A stretch of DNA of 64,000 bases from JAFIEN01 sp051859505. Lineage in GTDB: Bacteria; Pseudomonadota; Alphaproteobacteria; Rhodobacterales; Rhodobacteraceae. The DNA is taken from positions 91,331 to 155,330 of the forward strand of contig JBHYFN010000003.1 of the NCBI GenBank assembly GCA_051859505.1, written 5' to 3'. The notes below the pieces were generated by a model. It was not told the DNA's origin, made no database searches, and saw nothing but the letters and a program-made list of their open reading frames with translations. Both the position numbers and the translations under genes were made by a program. Positions within the stretch are counted from its first letter, which is position 1. The number at the start of each line of letters is the position of its first letter. Shown here in pieces: positions 26,309-35,159 of this stretch.

Positions 26309-27053
26309 AGGTTCCGGCGACAACGGCGGTCTGGTTTTCCATCCGCTTGATCAGTTCATCGTGAAGCCGCTTTTCGGCGACGGCCCGGTGATGTGGTACA
26401 CGCCGACCAATGTCACGCTGTGGATGGGCCTCGCGGTTCTGGGGATCTTCCTGCTGCTCGTCTCGGGCACGCGCGGCCGCGCCATCGTGCCGACCCGGGT
26501 GCAATCGGTGGCCGAGCTGGTCTACGGCTTCATCTACAAGATGGTCGAGGATGTGACCGGCCATGAAGGGGTCAAGTATTTCCCCTATATCATGACGCTG
26601 TTCCTGTTCATCCTCTTCGCCAACTTCCTGGGCCTCCTGCCCTTCTCCTATACCTCGACCTCGCATATCGCCGTCTCGGCGGTGCTGGGCTTCGGCGTCT
26701 TCATCGCGGTGACGGTTCTGGGCTTCGTGCTGAACGGTCCGGCCTTCCTGGGCATGTTCTGGATGAAGGATGCCCCGGCGATCCTGCGCCCGGTGATCGC
26801 GGTGATCGAGCTGATCTCGTATTTCGTGCGGCCGGTCAGCCATTCGATCCGTCTTGCCGGCAACGTCATGGCCGGCCACGCGGTGATCAAGGTGTTTGCC
26901 GGCTTCGCGGCAATCGCGGCGATCAGCCCGATCTCGGTTCTGGCGATCGTGGCGATCTACGGCCTCGAAGTCCTCGTCTCGGCCATCCAGGCCTATGTCT
27001 TCACCATCCTCACCTGCGTCTACCTCAAGGATGCGCTGCATCCGCATCACTAG
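26301..27053 (+). CDS. atpB: ATP synthase F0 subunit a
   Basis: A 250-residue proton-channel subunit. The essential arginine lies in SIRLAGNVMAGH, next to the half-channels that deliver protons to the c-ring. The opening FHPLDQFIVKPLFG is typical of Rhodobacter relatives. I choose the GTG at 26301, since it overlaps atpI by only 8 bp and has AAAGGGG upstream; the in-frame ATG at 26265 would overlap atpI by 44 bp. Five or six transmembrane helices are visible. Confidence 0.95.
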   Translation: MAEGSGDNGGLVFHPLDQFIVKPLFGDGPVMWYTPTNVTLWMGLAVLGIFLLLVSGTRGRAIVPTRVQSVAELVYGFIYKMVEDVTGHEGVKYFPYIMTLFLFILFANFLGLLPFSYTSTSHIAVSAVLGFGVFIAVTVLGFVLNGPAFLGMFWMKDAPAILRPVIAVIELISYFVRPVSHSIRLAGNVMAGHAVIKVFAGFAAIAAISPISVLAIVAIYGLEVLVSAIQAYVFTILTCVYLKDALHPHH

Positions 27054-27104
27054 ACGCGGGCCTCATACGGTTTTCACAGACTTCCCATCCCAAGGAGAAA
27101 GATC

Positions 27105-27341
27105 ATGGAAGGCAATATCGCTGAAATGGGCCAGTTCATCGGCGCCGGCCTCGCGGCCATCGGCTCGGGCGCTGCGGCCATCGGTGTCGGCCACGTTGCC
27201 GGCAACTTCCTGGCCGGCGCGCTGCGCAACCCCTCGGCCGCGCCCGGCCAGACCGCCACGCTGTTCATCGGCCTGGCCTTTGCCGAAGCGCTCGGCATCT
27301 TTGCCTTCCTCGTCGCGCTCCTGCTGATGTTCGCGGTCTGA
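27105..27341 (+). CDS. atpE: ATP synthase F0 subunit c
   Basis: A 78-residue hairpin of two helices that oligomerises into the rotating c-ring. The proton-carrying glutamate is in LAFAEALGIF in helix 2, and the polar loop has RNPSAAPGQ. Helix 1 has the Gly/Ala-rich packing pattern. AAGGAGA sits 6 nt before the ATG. Confidence 0.97.
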   Translation: MEGNIAEMGQFIGAGLAAIGSGAAAIGVGHVAGNFLAGALRNPSAAPGQTATLFIGLAFAEALGIFAFLVALLLMFAV

Positions 27342-27418
27342 CGACCGCCTTGCATCAACCGTGATACCGGGGCGCAACCGCGCCCCGGCATGACCAAGGA
27401 CCGACCGGGAGAGGCATC

Positions 27419-27967
27419 ATGGCCACCGAACCATCCGAAGGCACGGCAAGCGCCTGCGTGGATGCCTATGGCAGTGCCATCGGCATGCCGCAGCTTTGTG
27501 CCGACTGGTTTCCCAACCAGATCTTCTGGCTCATCGTCACGCTGATCGCGATCTTCTTCATCCTGACGCGGTTGGCCCTGCCCCGCATCGCCGCCGTCCT
27601 TGCCGAACGGGCGGGCACGATCACCAACGATCTGGCCGCGGCCGAGAACCTCAAGGACAAGGCGCGCGAAGCCGAAGAGGCCTATGAAAAGGCGCTGGCC
27701 GAGGCCCGTGCCGAAGCGGGCCGGATCGTCACCGAAGCCCGCGCCGCGCTTCAGGCCCAGCTCGAGGCCGAGATGGCCAAGGCCGACAAGCAGATCGCCG
27801 AACGCACCTCGGAAAGCGAACGCAAGCTGGCCGAGATCCGCGATCAGGCGCTTGACAGTGTAAGCGCGGTCGCCCGCGACACCGCAGGCGAGATCGTCTC
27901 GCTCTTTGGTGCCAAGGCCGATGGTGCGGCGATCGATGCGGCCGTGGCCGCACGGATGAAAGGATAG
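27419..27967 (+). CDS. atpX: ATP synthase F0 subunit b' (b2)
   Basis: A 182-residue peripheral-stalk subunit. One hydrophobic helix at about 34-55 (FPNQIFWLIVTLIAIFFIL) is followed by a long Ala/Glu/Lys coiled coil that reaches F1. Having separate b' and b genes is typical of photosynthetic bacteria and many alphaproteobacteria. It is followed by atpF after 3 bp. Confidence 0.94.
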   Translation: MATEPSEGTASACVDAYGSAIGMPQLCADWFPNQIFWLIVTLIAIFFILTRLALPRIAAVLAERAGTITNDLAAAENLKDKAREAEEAYEKALAEARAEAGRIVTEARAALQAQLEAEMAKADKQIAERTSESERKLAEIRDQALDSVSAVARDTAGEIVSLFGAKADGAAIDAAVAARMKG

Positions 27968-27970
27968 GCG

Positions 27971-28531
27971 ATGCGCATTCTGCTGACCTTCGCCCTTGCC
28001 CTGACGGCCGCTCCGGCCTTTGCGGCCGGGGATTATCCCTTCTTCTCGCTGCGCAATACCGATCTGATCGTCCTGATCGCCTTTCTGGTGTTCGTCGGCA
28101 TCCTTGTCTATTTCAAGGTGCCCTCGCTGATCGGCGGCATGCTGGACAAGCGGGCCGACACGATCCGCGCCGAACTGGCCGAGGCGCGCAAGCTGCGCGA
28201 AGAGGCGCAGTCGCTTCTGGTCAGCTATGAACGGCGCCAGAAGGAAGTGCAGGAGCAGGCCGAGCGGATCGTCGCCACCGCCAAGGAAGAGGCCGAGCGC
28301 GCCGCTGCCCAGACGCGCGAGGATATCAAGGCCTCGGTCGCGCGCCGGCTTGCCACGGCAGAAGAGCAGATTGCCAGCGCCGAACAGGCAGCGATCCGCA
28401 GCGTCCGCGACCGCGCCGTTTCGGTGGCCGTCGCCGCCGCGCAAGAGGTCATCGCCAGCCAGATGACGGCGGCGCAGGCCAACAGCCTGATCGACAGCTC
28501 GATCGCCGAGGTCGAGAGCAAGCTGCACTGA
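27971..28531 (+). CDS. atpF: ATP synthase F0 subunit b
   Basis: A 186-residue second stalk subunit. It starts with a signal-like hydrophobic segment ending in AFAAG, then a membrane helix at about 33-52 and a long charged coiled coil with heptads. It pairs with b' in the peripheral stalk. A strong terminator follows at 28558, so the F1 genes are in another transcription unit outside this window. Confidence 0.94.
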   Translation: MRILLTFALALTAAPAFAAGDYPFFSLRNTDLIVLIAFLVFVGILVYFKVPSLIGGMLDKRADTIRAELAEARKLREEAQSLLVSYERRQKEVQEQAERIVATAKEEAERAAAQTREDIKASVARRLATAEEQIASAEQAAIRSVRDRAVSVAVAAAQEVIASQMTAAQANSLIDSSIAEVESKLH

Positions 28532-28557
28532 CCCGCAAGCCAGGTCCAAGCCATCTG

Positions 28558-28591
28558 AAAGCCCCGGAATGCCGCCGCATTCCGGGGCTTT
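28558..28591 (+). terminator. Terminator of the atp F0 operon
   Basis: AAAGCCCCGGAATGC (28558-28572) pairs perfectly with 28577-28591 across a CGCC loop. It lies 27 bp after the atpF stop and its 3' arm ends in TTT. Confidence 0.8.
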
Positions 28592-28658
28592 CGCTATCCA
28601 GGTAGCCGGTAACCCGACCGACCCGCATGGCACTGAGGGACCGAACCGGCCCAAAAGA

Positions 28659-28689
28659 AAGGGGCCGCCAGACGTTCTGGCGGCCCCTT
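28659..28689 (-). terminator. Terminator after the OmpA-like lipoprotein gene
   Basis: A 13-bp perfect stem (AAGGGGCCGCCAG with its complement) has an ACGTT loop read on +. On the minus strand it is followed by TTTCTTTTGG. It lies 42 bp past the stop at 28731. Confidence 0.8.
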
Positions 28690-28730
28690 GCGCCGCAGGG
28701 TCGCGGCGGCATGGCGGTAAGGCGCGAAGA

Positions 28731-29384
28731 TCAGTTCGGCGTGATCACGATCTCGACCCGACGGTTCAGGGCACGCCCTTCGGCCGTCTGGTTAGTTGCG
28801 ATCGGCTGGTTCTCGCCCCGTCCGATCGACGTGATTCGAGACGGCGCAACGCCGCTCGAGATCAGGACCGAAGACACCGAGTTCGCGCGCCGCTCGGACA
28901 GGCCCTGGTTGTGCGCGGCCGAGCCGGTCGAATCCGTATGCCCGATCACCACCACCCGGGAGTCGGGATAGCGGTTGAGGCTGGCCGCGAGCGTCCGCAG
29001 GTCGGCCTGGCTGTTGGGGCTGACCGTCGCACTGTCGACCGCGAAGAGGATGTCCTGCGGCATGGTCACGGTCAGGCTGCTGCCATCATTCACGATGCCG
29101 ATATTGCCGCCAAGCTGCTGACGAAGCTCGGCTTCCTGACGGTCAAGCTGGCTTCCGCCCAAGGCGCCCAGCCCGCCGCCGACCGTAGCACCGATGGCAG
29201 CATTGCGAAGCCGTTCATCCGAATTGCTGCCCGAGATCGCCCCGATGGTTCCGCCGATCAGGGCGCCAGCGATCGCGCCGGTCTGGGTGTTGGTGGTTTC
29301 CTGTCCGGGAAGCGGCGCCTCGCAGGCCGCAAGGCCAAGGACGGATGCGGCCGCAAGGGCGATGGGGAGTTTTGAGAAAGTCAT
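28731..29384 (-). CDS. OmpA-family lipoprotein with glycine-zipper domain
   Basis: A 217-residue outer-membrane lipoprotein. The signal peptide ends in the lipobox LAAC, with Cys21 as the acylated residue. Residues about 35-80 form a Gly-rich zipper (GAIAGALIGGTIGAISG), and residues about 110-217 are an OmpA C-terminal peptidoglycan-binding domain with VVVIGHTDSTGS and LSERRANSV. Proteins of the YiaD type anchor the outer membrane to peptidoglycan. The ATG at 29384 fits the signal peptide, and longer in-frame starts do not. Confidence 0.93.
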   Translation of the reverse strand: MTFSKLPIALAAASVLGLAACEAPLPGQETTNTQTGAIAGALIGGTIGAISGSNSDERLRNAAIGATVGGGLGALGGSQLDRQEAELRQQLGGNIGIVNDGSSLTVTMPQDILFAVDSATVSPNSQADLRTLAASLNRYPDSRVVVIGHTDSTGSAAHNQGLSERRANSVSSVLISSGVAPSRITSIGRGENQPIATNQTAEGRALNRRVEIVITPN

Positions 29385-29515
29385 GTCGCTCTTCCATAAG
29401 AAGGCGGCCATGGCCGCCGGATAGGGCGAACTATCGCCGATACCGCCCCGATATCCAATAGCACAATCGGCCCCGACCCGGCTTCGGCAAGAAGCGACCT
29501 CCCGCTGCCGGCCTC

Positions 29516-30337
29516 CTAAGCCTCGACCCGCGCCGATTCCCAGGCCAGCATCGCGCGCTTGACCGGCAGGCCCCAGTGATAGCCCCCAAGCGCGCCCGAT
29601 TTGCGCAGGGCACGGTGACAGGGGATCAGCCAGCCCAGCGGATTGCGCCCGACCGCCGTGCCCACCGCCCGAACGGCCCTGGGGTGCCCGATGGCCGCGG
29701 CGATCTCGCCATAGGTGGTCACATGGCCCGAGGGGATCGCAAGGAGCGCCTCCCAGACCTTGATCTGGAACGGCGCGCCCACCATCACCAGCGGCGGCCG
29801 GGCGCCGCCGAAGGCCGCGCTGACCCAGGCCTCCAGCCGCTCGGGCGCTTCCTCGAACCGCGCTTCGGGCCAACGGGCGACAAGATCCTCCATCGCCGCC
29901 GCCTCGCCCGTTTCGGCGGTGAAGGCCATCGCGCAAAGGCCCCGGTCGGTGCCCATGGCGATCACCGGGCCGAAGGGGCTGTCGAACCGCCCGTGCCACA
30001 GCGTCAGACCCCGACCGCCCCGGGCGAAGTCGCCGGGGCTCATCGCCTCCCATGTCACGAACAGATCGTGCAACCGCCCCGAGCCCGAAAGCCCCACCGC
30101 ATCGGCCACGTCCAGCGTGGTGAACCTGTCGCGCAGCAGGGCCTTGGCCTGCCCCAGCGCGAGGTATTGCTGATAGCGTTTCGGCGACACCCCGACCCAG
30201 GCCGAAAAGACCCGCTGGAAATGCGCGGGCGCCAGCCCCATCCGCCCCGCGATCTCGTCCAGCGACAGGGGCGTGGGCGCGGCGTCCAGCTCTTCTATGG
30301 CGCGGCGGATGATGGCGTAGTGATAGCTTTGTTCCAT
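29516..30337 (-). CDS. Ada-like bifunctional AraC regulator/methylated-DNA-protein cysteine methyltransferase
   Basis: A 273-residue protein. Residues about 1-95 are an AraC-type helix-turn-helix domain, and about 110-273 are an O6-alkylguanine-DNA methyltransferase with acceptor Cys240 in PCHR and the GTAVGRNPL helix. It lacks the N-terminal four-Cys zinc domain of E. coli Ada, so it cannot sense methylphosphotriesters in the classic way. It would repair O6-methylguanine and may regulate genes. The divergent neighbour is nth, another repair gene. Confidence 0.93.
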   Translation of the reverse strand: MEQSYHYAIIRRAIEELDAAPTPLSLDEIAGRMGLAPAHFQRVFSAWVGVSPKRYQQYLALGQAKALLRDRFTTLDVADAVGLSGSGRLHDLFVTWEAMSPGDFARGGRGLTLWHGRFDSPFGPVIAMGTDRGLCAMAFTAETGEAAAMEDLVARWPEARFEEAPERLEAWVSAAFGGARPPLVMVGAPFQIKVWEALLAIPSGHVTTYGEIAAAIGHPRAVRAVGTAVGRNPLGWLIPCHRALRKSGALGGYHWGLPVKRAMLAWESARVEA

Positions 30338-30431
30338 GCCCCGATCCTAGGCCCGCCTGCGCGGTGATGCGACCCGGATCTTGCGCAATGCGCGGCTTGT
30401 CCTGCTGCGGTCAGCGGGGCATACCGGGGCC

Positions 30432-31076
30432 ATGGCGCGACAGCTTGATTATCCCACGATCCACGAGATCTTTGCCCGTTTCCAGCAGGCCGAGCCCGAA
30501 CCGAAGGGAGAGCTGGACCATGTCAACGCCTATACCCTTCTGGTGGCGGTGGCGCTTTCGGCGCAGGCGACGGATGTGGGGGTGAACAAGGCGACCCGCG
30601 CGCTCTTCTCCATCGCCGACACGCCGCAGAAGATGCTCGACCTGGGCGAGGCGCAGCTGATCGAGCATATCAAGACCATCGGCCTGTTCCGCAACAAGGC
30701 CCGCAACGTCATCCGGCTGAGCGAGATCCTGGTCGAACAGCATGGCGGCGAGGTGCCCTCCTCGCGCGCAGCACTGCAGGCCCTGCCGGGTGTCGGGCGC
30801 AAGACGGCGAATGTGGTGCTGAACATGTGGTGGGGCCATCCGGCGCAGGCGGTGGATACCCATATCTTCCGCGTCGGAAACCGCAGCGGCATCTGTCCGG
30901 GGCGCGATGTGGATGCCGTCGAACGCGCGATCGAGGATCACGTTCCGGTGGAATTCCAGCGCCATGCCCATCACTGGCTTATCCTGCACGGCCGCTATAC
31001 CTGTGTCGCGCGCAAGCCGAAATGCGGGGCCTGCCTGATCCGCGATCTCTGCCAATTCGAGGACAAGACCGAATGA
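30432..31076 (+). CDS. nth: Endonuclease III
   Basis: A 214-residue base-excision repair glycosylase/AP lyase for oxidised pyrimidines. The helix-hairpin-helix with catalytic Lys is ALPGVGRKTANVVL, the catalytic Asp lies in VDTHIFRVGNR, and the C-terminal [4Fe-4S] ligands follow the C-x6-C-x2-C-x5-C spacing. The ATG at 30432 starts the normal N-terminus; the frame opens earlier at 30381. It overlaps the downstream kinase as ATGA. Confidence 0.95.
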   Translation: MARQLDYPTIHEIFARFQQAEPEPKGELDHVNAYTLLVAVALSAQATDVGVNKATRALFSIADTPQKMLDLGEAQLIEHIKTIGLFRNKARNVIRLSEILVEQHGGEVPSSRAALQALPGVGRKTANVVLNMWWGHPAQAVDTHIFRVGNRSGICPGRDVDAVERAIEDHVPVEFQRHAHHWLILHGRYTCVARKPKCGACLIRDLCQFEDKTE

Positions 31077-32068
31077 AGACCTATGATGTGGTGGGCATCG
31101 GCAATGCCGTTGTCGATGTGCTGTGCCGCGCGGACGATACCTTTGTCGAGATGATGGGCATCGAAAAGGGCATCATGCAGCTTGTCGAGCGCGAACGGGG
31201 CGAGCTGCTTTATGCCGCGATGACGAACCGGATCCAGGCGCCGGGCGGATCGGTGGCCAATACGCTGGCCGGGATCGGCAATCTGGGCCTGTCCACCGCC
31301 TTCGTGGGCCGGGTGCATGACGACGGGCTTGGCCGCTTCTATGCCGAGGCGATGGCCGCCGATGGCACCGATTTCGTCAACCCTCCGGTGGCGGGGGGCG
31401 AGCTTCCGACCTCGCGCTCGATGATCTTCGTCGCACCGGATGGCGAGCGGTCGATGAACACCTATCTCGGCATCTCGTCCGAGCTTGGCCCCGATGATGT
31501 GGATGATCGCGTGGTGGGGCAGGCGCGGATCCTGTTCCTCGAGGGCTATCTTTACGACAAGCCCAAGGGCAAGGCCGCATTCGAGCGCGCCGTGCGCCTG
31601 TGCCGCGAGGCGGGGGGGCAGGCGGGTATCGCCCTTTCCGATCCGTTCTGCGTGAACCGCCATCGGGCCGATTTCCGCCGCCTCGTGCGCGAGCTGGATT
31701 ACGTGATCGGCAATGAACACGAATGGGAAGCGCTTTACGAATGCGACCTGTCCTCGGCGCTGGAACAGGCCGCGGCCGATGCCGGAACGGTGGTCTGCAC
31801 CCGGTCGGGCAGCGATGTGGTGATCCAGCGCGGCGAAGAGCAGGCGGTGGTGCCGGTCAACCGTGTGGTCCCGGTCGATGCGACCGGGGCGGGCGATCAG
31901 TTCGCCGCCGGGTTCCTCTACGGCATGGCGCTGAACCGCCCGCTCGAGATCTGCGGGCGGATGGGCTGCGTTGCGGCGGCCGAGGTGATCGGCCATTTCG
32001 GCGCGCGCCCCGAAGCAGACCTCAAGGCGCTTTTCGCGGCCGAAGGGCTGATGGCCCGGGGCGGCTAG
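31073..32068 (+). CDS. PfkB-family carbohydrate/nucleoside kinase
   Basis: A 331-residue kinase, most like adenosine or ribokinase-type enzymes. The opening DVVGIGNAVVDVL, the glycine-rich PGGSVANTLAGIGNLG and the ATP/anion-hole signature DATGAGDQFAAGF are present. The substrate cannot be fixed by reading; adenosine kinase is one option. Translation is coupled to nth by the ATGA overlap. The catalytic Asp lies in the DATGAGD motif. Confidence 0.9.
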   Translation: MKTYDVVGIGNAVVDVLCRADDTFVEMMGIEKGIMQLVERERGELLYAAMTNRIQAPGGSVANTLAGIGNLGLSTAFVGRVHDDGLGRFYAEAMAADGTDFVNPPVAGGELPTSRSMIFVAPDGERSMNTYLGISSELGPDDVDDRVVGQARILFLEGYLYDKPKGKAAFERAVRLCREAGGQAGIALSDPFCVNRHRADFRRLVRELDYVIGNEHEWEALYECDLSSALEQAAADAGTVVCTRSGSDVVIQRGEEQAVVPVNRVVPVDATGAGDQFAAGFLYGMALNRPLEICGRMGCVAAAEVIGHFGARPEADLKALFAAEGLMARGG

Positions 32069-32093
32069 GCCGCCCGCGGGGATCGGGCCAGGA

Positions 32094-33323
32094 TCAGGCC
32101 GCCTGACGCGACCGGCCCGGACGGCGGCGCGGCTTGGCGCCGGCGGGGCGTCCGGTGCCCCGGCCACGGGCCGGTTTCGCCGGAGCGCCCGGCACCACCC
32201 AGGGCGCGCCCGAGGCAACGGGGATCTTCGCCTTCATCGCCTTTTCGATATCGGCCAGTTGGCCCATCTCGTCCGGCGCACAGAAGGCGACCGCCTGCCC
32301 GTCCGCCCCGGCCCGTGCCGTCCGGCCGATCCGGTGAACGTAGTTTTCCGGCACATTGGGCAGCTCGTAGTTATAGACATGGCGGATGCCCGAAATGTCG
32401 ATCCCGCGGGCCGCCACATCCGTGGCCACCAGCACCCGCACCTTGCCCTCGCGGAACGCGGCGATGGCGCGGTCGCGCTGGCCCTGGCTCTTGTTGCCAT
32501 GGATCGAGGCCACGGCAAAGCCGGCCGCCTCGAGCTTGCGGGCAAGCTTTTCCGAGCCGTGCTTGGTCCGTCCGAAGACAAGGGCAAGCTCGTCGCGGTG
32601 GGTGTCCAGCAGCTCGATCAGCAGGTCGGTCTTGGCGGCCTGGGCCACGAAATGCACCGATTGCGCGATCTTGGCGACCGCCTGCCCCGGCGGGTTCACC
32701 TGCACCTTGATCGGCTGGGTCAGGAAGGCCTGGGCCAGCTCCTCCATCTGCTTCGGCATGGTCGCCGAGAACAGCATCGTCTGACGATCCTGCGGCAGAA
32801 GCGGCGCGATCCGGCGCAGCGCGTGGATAAAGCCGAGGTCAAGCATCTGGTCAGCCTCGTCCAGCACCAGAAACCGGGTCTGCGACAGCGTCAGCGCGCG
32901 CCGGTCCAGCAGGTCGATCAGGCGGCCGGGCGTGGCCACCAGAAGGCTGACGCCGCGCGAAAGCTTCTGGATCTGGCCGGTCATCCCGGCGCCGCCGGTG
33001 ACCAGCGCGACCCGAAGGCCGGTGCCTGCGGTCAGCGCAGCCAGCGTTTCCGAAATCTGGCGGGCGAGTTCGCGCGTGGGCGCAAGGACAAGGCCGCTGA
33101 CCGTCTTGGCGGCCGGCCGCAGATCGGCCTTGAGCAGCGCATCCACCATCGGCAGGCCGAAGGCGGCCGTCTTGCCCGAGCCGGTCTGGGCAAGGCCCAT
33201 CACGTCACGGCCATTCATCGCATGCGGGATCGCCTGCGCCTGAATCGGGGTGGGATCGGTGATCCCGAGGGTCTTGAGGGCCGCAACCAGTCGGGGGTCG
33301 AGGCCAAGCATATCGAAGTCCAT
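32094..33323 (-). CDS. DEAD-box ATP-dependent RNA helicase (RhlE-like)
   Basis: A 409-residue helicase for RNA remodelling, often in ribosome assembly or cold response. The motifs run in order: AQTGSGKT, PTRELARQ, TPGR, DEAD, SAT, then VATDVAARGID and HRIGRTAR. The last 35 residues are an Arg/Pro/Ala-rich basic tail that would bind RNA. AAGGA lies before the ATG at 33323, and the longer frame from 33458 is unsupported. It faces the kinase gene convergently with a 25-bp gap. Confidence 0.95.
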   Translation of the reverse strand: MDFDMLGLDPRLVAALKTLGITDPTPIQAQAIPHAMNGRDVMGLAQTGSGKTAAFGLPMVDALLKADLRPAAKTVSGLVLAPTRELARQISETLAALTAGTGLRVALVTGGAGMTGQIQKLSRGVSLLVATPGRLIDLLDRRALTLSQTRFLVLDEADQMLDLGFIHALRRIAPLLPQDRQTMLFSATMPKQMEELAQAFLTQPIKVQVNPPGQAVAKIAQSVHFVAQAAKTDLLIELLDTHRDELALVFGRTKHGSEKLARKLEAAGFAVASIHGNKSQGQRDRAIAAFREGKVRVLVATDVAARGIDISGIRHVYNYELPNVPENYVHRIGRTARAGADGQAVAFCAPDEMGQLADIEKAMKAKIPVASGAPWVVPGAPAKPARGRGTGRPAGAKPRRRPGRSRQAA

Positions 33324-33757
33324 CTGTCTATCCTTGAAGGGCCTGCCACCGTCTGCCGGCGCGGCCATGAACGATTGCACCGGCCCCGAACGGGCACGGC
33401 GCTGCAAAAGGTGGGCGCCTCTGAACCGGATCGAAGCCGAATGCCCCGATACCGTCATGGCGCGGCCCCTTGCGTGATCGTGGGAACCTTGGTGAGGCGA
33501 TGCGCGTCGGGCTGATGGCCCGGATGCTGCTCACGCGGCAGCCCGCATCGGTCAGGGGGCACATGGCCCCTGCGCGCCGACAAGTCAATGGCTCCTGCAG
33601 CATTGGGTTCGTTTGGTCACGCCCTGTCGCCGCGTTGACGCTTCACGGTTTCGGCCTTGCTTCCCCTTGACTTGCGCGCGACCTAGACTGAAGCCCAGAG
33701 GGGCGGCGGCGCAGGCGGCCGACAGGCACGCGCGAGCAAGAGGCAGGGGCGGGATCG
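33324..33757. other. 434-bp intergenic region between the divergent helicase and mipZ genes
   Basis: No gene is supported. The region must contain both promoters. Two TTGAC-type hexamers lie in the plus direction at about 33635 and 33668, but neither has a well-spaced -10. A long helicase 5' leader, as in cold-shock helicases, is possible. I see no riboswitch or RNA gene. Confidence 0.5.
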
Positions 33758-34567
33758 GTGGCGCATATCATTGTGGTGGGCAACGAAAAGGGCGGCGCGG
33801 GCAAATCGACCGTGGCGATGCATGTTGCGACGGCGCTTGCCCGGATGGGGCATGTGACCGGCACGCTGGATCTGGACCTGCGGCAGAAAAGCCTTGGCCG
33901 CTATCTTGATAACCGCAGGCGATTCATGGCGCGCGAGGGGCTGGATCTGCCGACCCCGCTTCATGCCGACCTGCCCGAGGTGGATCAGTCCAACCTCGGC
34001 CCCGGCGAAAACGTGTTCGACCATCGCCTTTCGGCGGCGGTGGCCTCGCTCGAGGGGCGCTGCGATTTCATCCTGATCGATTGCCCCGGCTCTCACACAA
34101 GGCTCAGTCAGGTGGCCCACAGCCTGGCCGATACGCTGATCACGCCGCTGAACGACAGTTTCGTCGATTTCGACCTTCTGGCCCATGTCGACAATGACGC
34201 GGAAAAGATCCTTGGCCCCTCGGTCTATGCCGAGATGGTCTGGAACGCGCGGCAGTTGCGGGCGCAGGCGGGGCTCGAGCCGATCGACTGGATCGTGGTG
34301 CGCAACCGGATGGGCGCGCAGAACATGGTCAACAAGAAAAAGATGGAATCCGCCCTGACCCGGCTGTCGCGGCGGATCGGGTTTCGCGTGGCGCCGGGGT
34401 TCAACGAAAGGGTGATCTTCCGCGAGCTCTTTCCCCGCGGCCTGACCCTTCTGGACCTGCGCGACATCGGGGTGACGAACCTCAATATCTCGAATGTCGC
34501 GGCGCGGCAGGAGTTGCGCGATCTGATCAAGGCGCTGCAATTGCCGGGCGTCAGCGTCACCTTCTGA
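33758..34567 (+). CDS. mipZ: MipZ-type ParA ATPase, division-site positioning
   Basis: A 269-residue ATPase that forms a gradient from chromosome poles and inhibits FtsZ. The deviant Walker A motif NEKGGAGKST lies at residues 9-18. The regions DLDLRQKSLGRYLDNR, PLNDSFVDFDLL and ERVIFRELFPRGLTLLDL correspond closely to Caulobacter MipZ as I recall it and not to plasmid ParA. No parB or par site is adjacent, which also favours MipZ. The start is a GTG at 33758 with a weak ribosome-binding site. Confidence 0.88.
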   Translation: MAHIIVVGNEKGGAGKSTVAMHVATALARMGHVTGTLDLDLRQKSLGRYLDNRRRFMAREGLDLPTPLHADLPEVDQSNLGPGENVFDHRLSAAVASLEGRCDFILIDCPGSHTRLSQVAHSLADTLITPLNDSFVDFDLLAHVDNDAEKILGPSVYAEMVWNARQLRAQAGLEPIDWIVVRNRMGAQNMVNKKKMESALTRLSRRIGFRVAPGFNERVIFRELFPRGLTLLDLRDIGVTNLNISNVAARQELRDLIKALQLPGVSVTF

Positions 34568-34636
34568 GCCCTGCCCCGTTCCGCCGGCGCACCGTGGCAG
34601 AGGCGGTCGACCGGCAAAAGCCCCGGTGGCGACAGG

Positions 34637-34990
34637 TCAGGCCGATTGCTGCGCCAGCTTGCGCGATTCCATGATGGCGCGGGCGCGACTGGCCGCAGCA
34701 CCCTGCGCCACGCGCGGCGCGGCCACAGCCCGCCCGCCCTGATCGCCCTTGCGCGATGTGCGCGCCGGTTTGACCACCAGCAGGGCCAGACCGATCAGCG
34801 CGATCACCATCGCCGCCTGACTGCCCAGATCCACCGCCGAAAGCCCGCCGGGAAGGGGAAGCACAAGATCGCCCCGGTTCACCTGGACCTGCGCCCAGAG
34901 ACCAAATCCCATGACCGTGAAGGCCAGGGCGAACAGCATCCACGGCATCCGTTTGCGCATGCGGGACTTTCCGGTCTTGTCCTTTGGCAT
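34637..34990 (-). CDS. Small membrane protein, unknown function
   Basis: A 117-residue protein. A basic N-terminus (MPKDKTGKSRMRKRM) is followed by two hydrophobic segments at about 15-32 and 53-71, then a basic Ala/Arg-rich tail ending in ESRKLAQQSA. GGAG is 8 nt before the ATG at 34990. It is convergent with mipZ. No family was recognised, but the coding character is good. A 19-bp near-palindrome lies 108 bp upstream. Confidence 0.65.
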   Translation of the reverse strand: MPKDKTGKSRMRKRMPWMLFALAFTVMGFGLWAQVQVNRGDLVLPLPGGLSAVDLGSQAAMVIALIGLALLVVKPARTSRKGDQGGRAVAAPRVAQGAAASRARAIMESRKLAQQSA

Positions 34991-35097
34991 CGGTATCGCT
35001 CCACCTGAGGGGCACCGGCCATGCCTGGCCGGGATCAAGAGTCTTTGGCCTTCGTCATCACCTTGCCGCCCGAATCGGGCGGTTCTGCGACACAAAC

Positions 35098-35116
35098 TTG
35101 ACCCTTGAAGGGTTAA
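35098..35116. repeat. 19-bp near-palindrome upstream of the small membrane protein
   Basis: TTGACCCTTGAAGGGTTAA has one mismatch between its halves. It lies past the GMC oxidoreductase stop and upstream of the 34990 start. It could be an operator for the small gene or a hairpin ending the oxidoreductase transcript. Confidence 0.5.
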
Positions 35117-35159
35117 TCGCCGCTGAACGCTCGTCCGAAACCGCGCCTTCAGCGGCGCC

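Noticed and set aside
33758..34567. The ParA-like gene considered as a plasmid or chromosome partition gene
   Set aside because: No parB or centromere-like repeats are adjacent and the C-terminal half matches MipZ.
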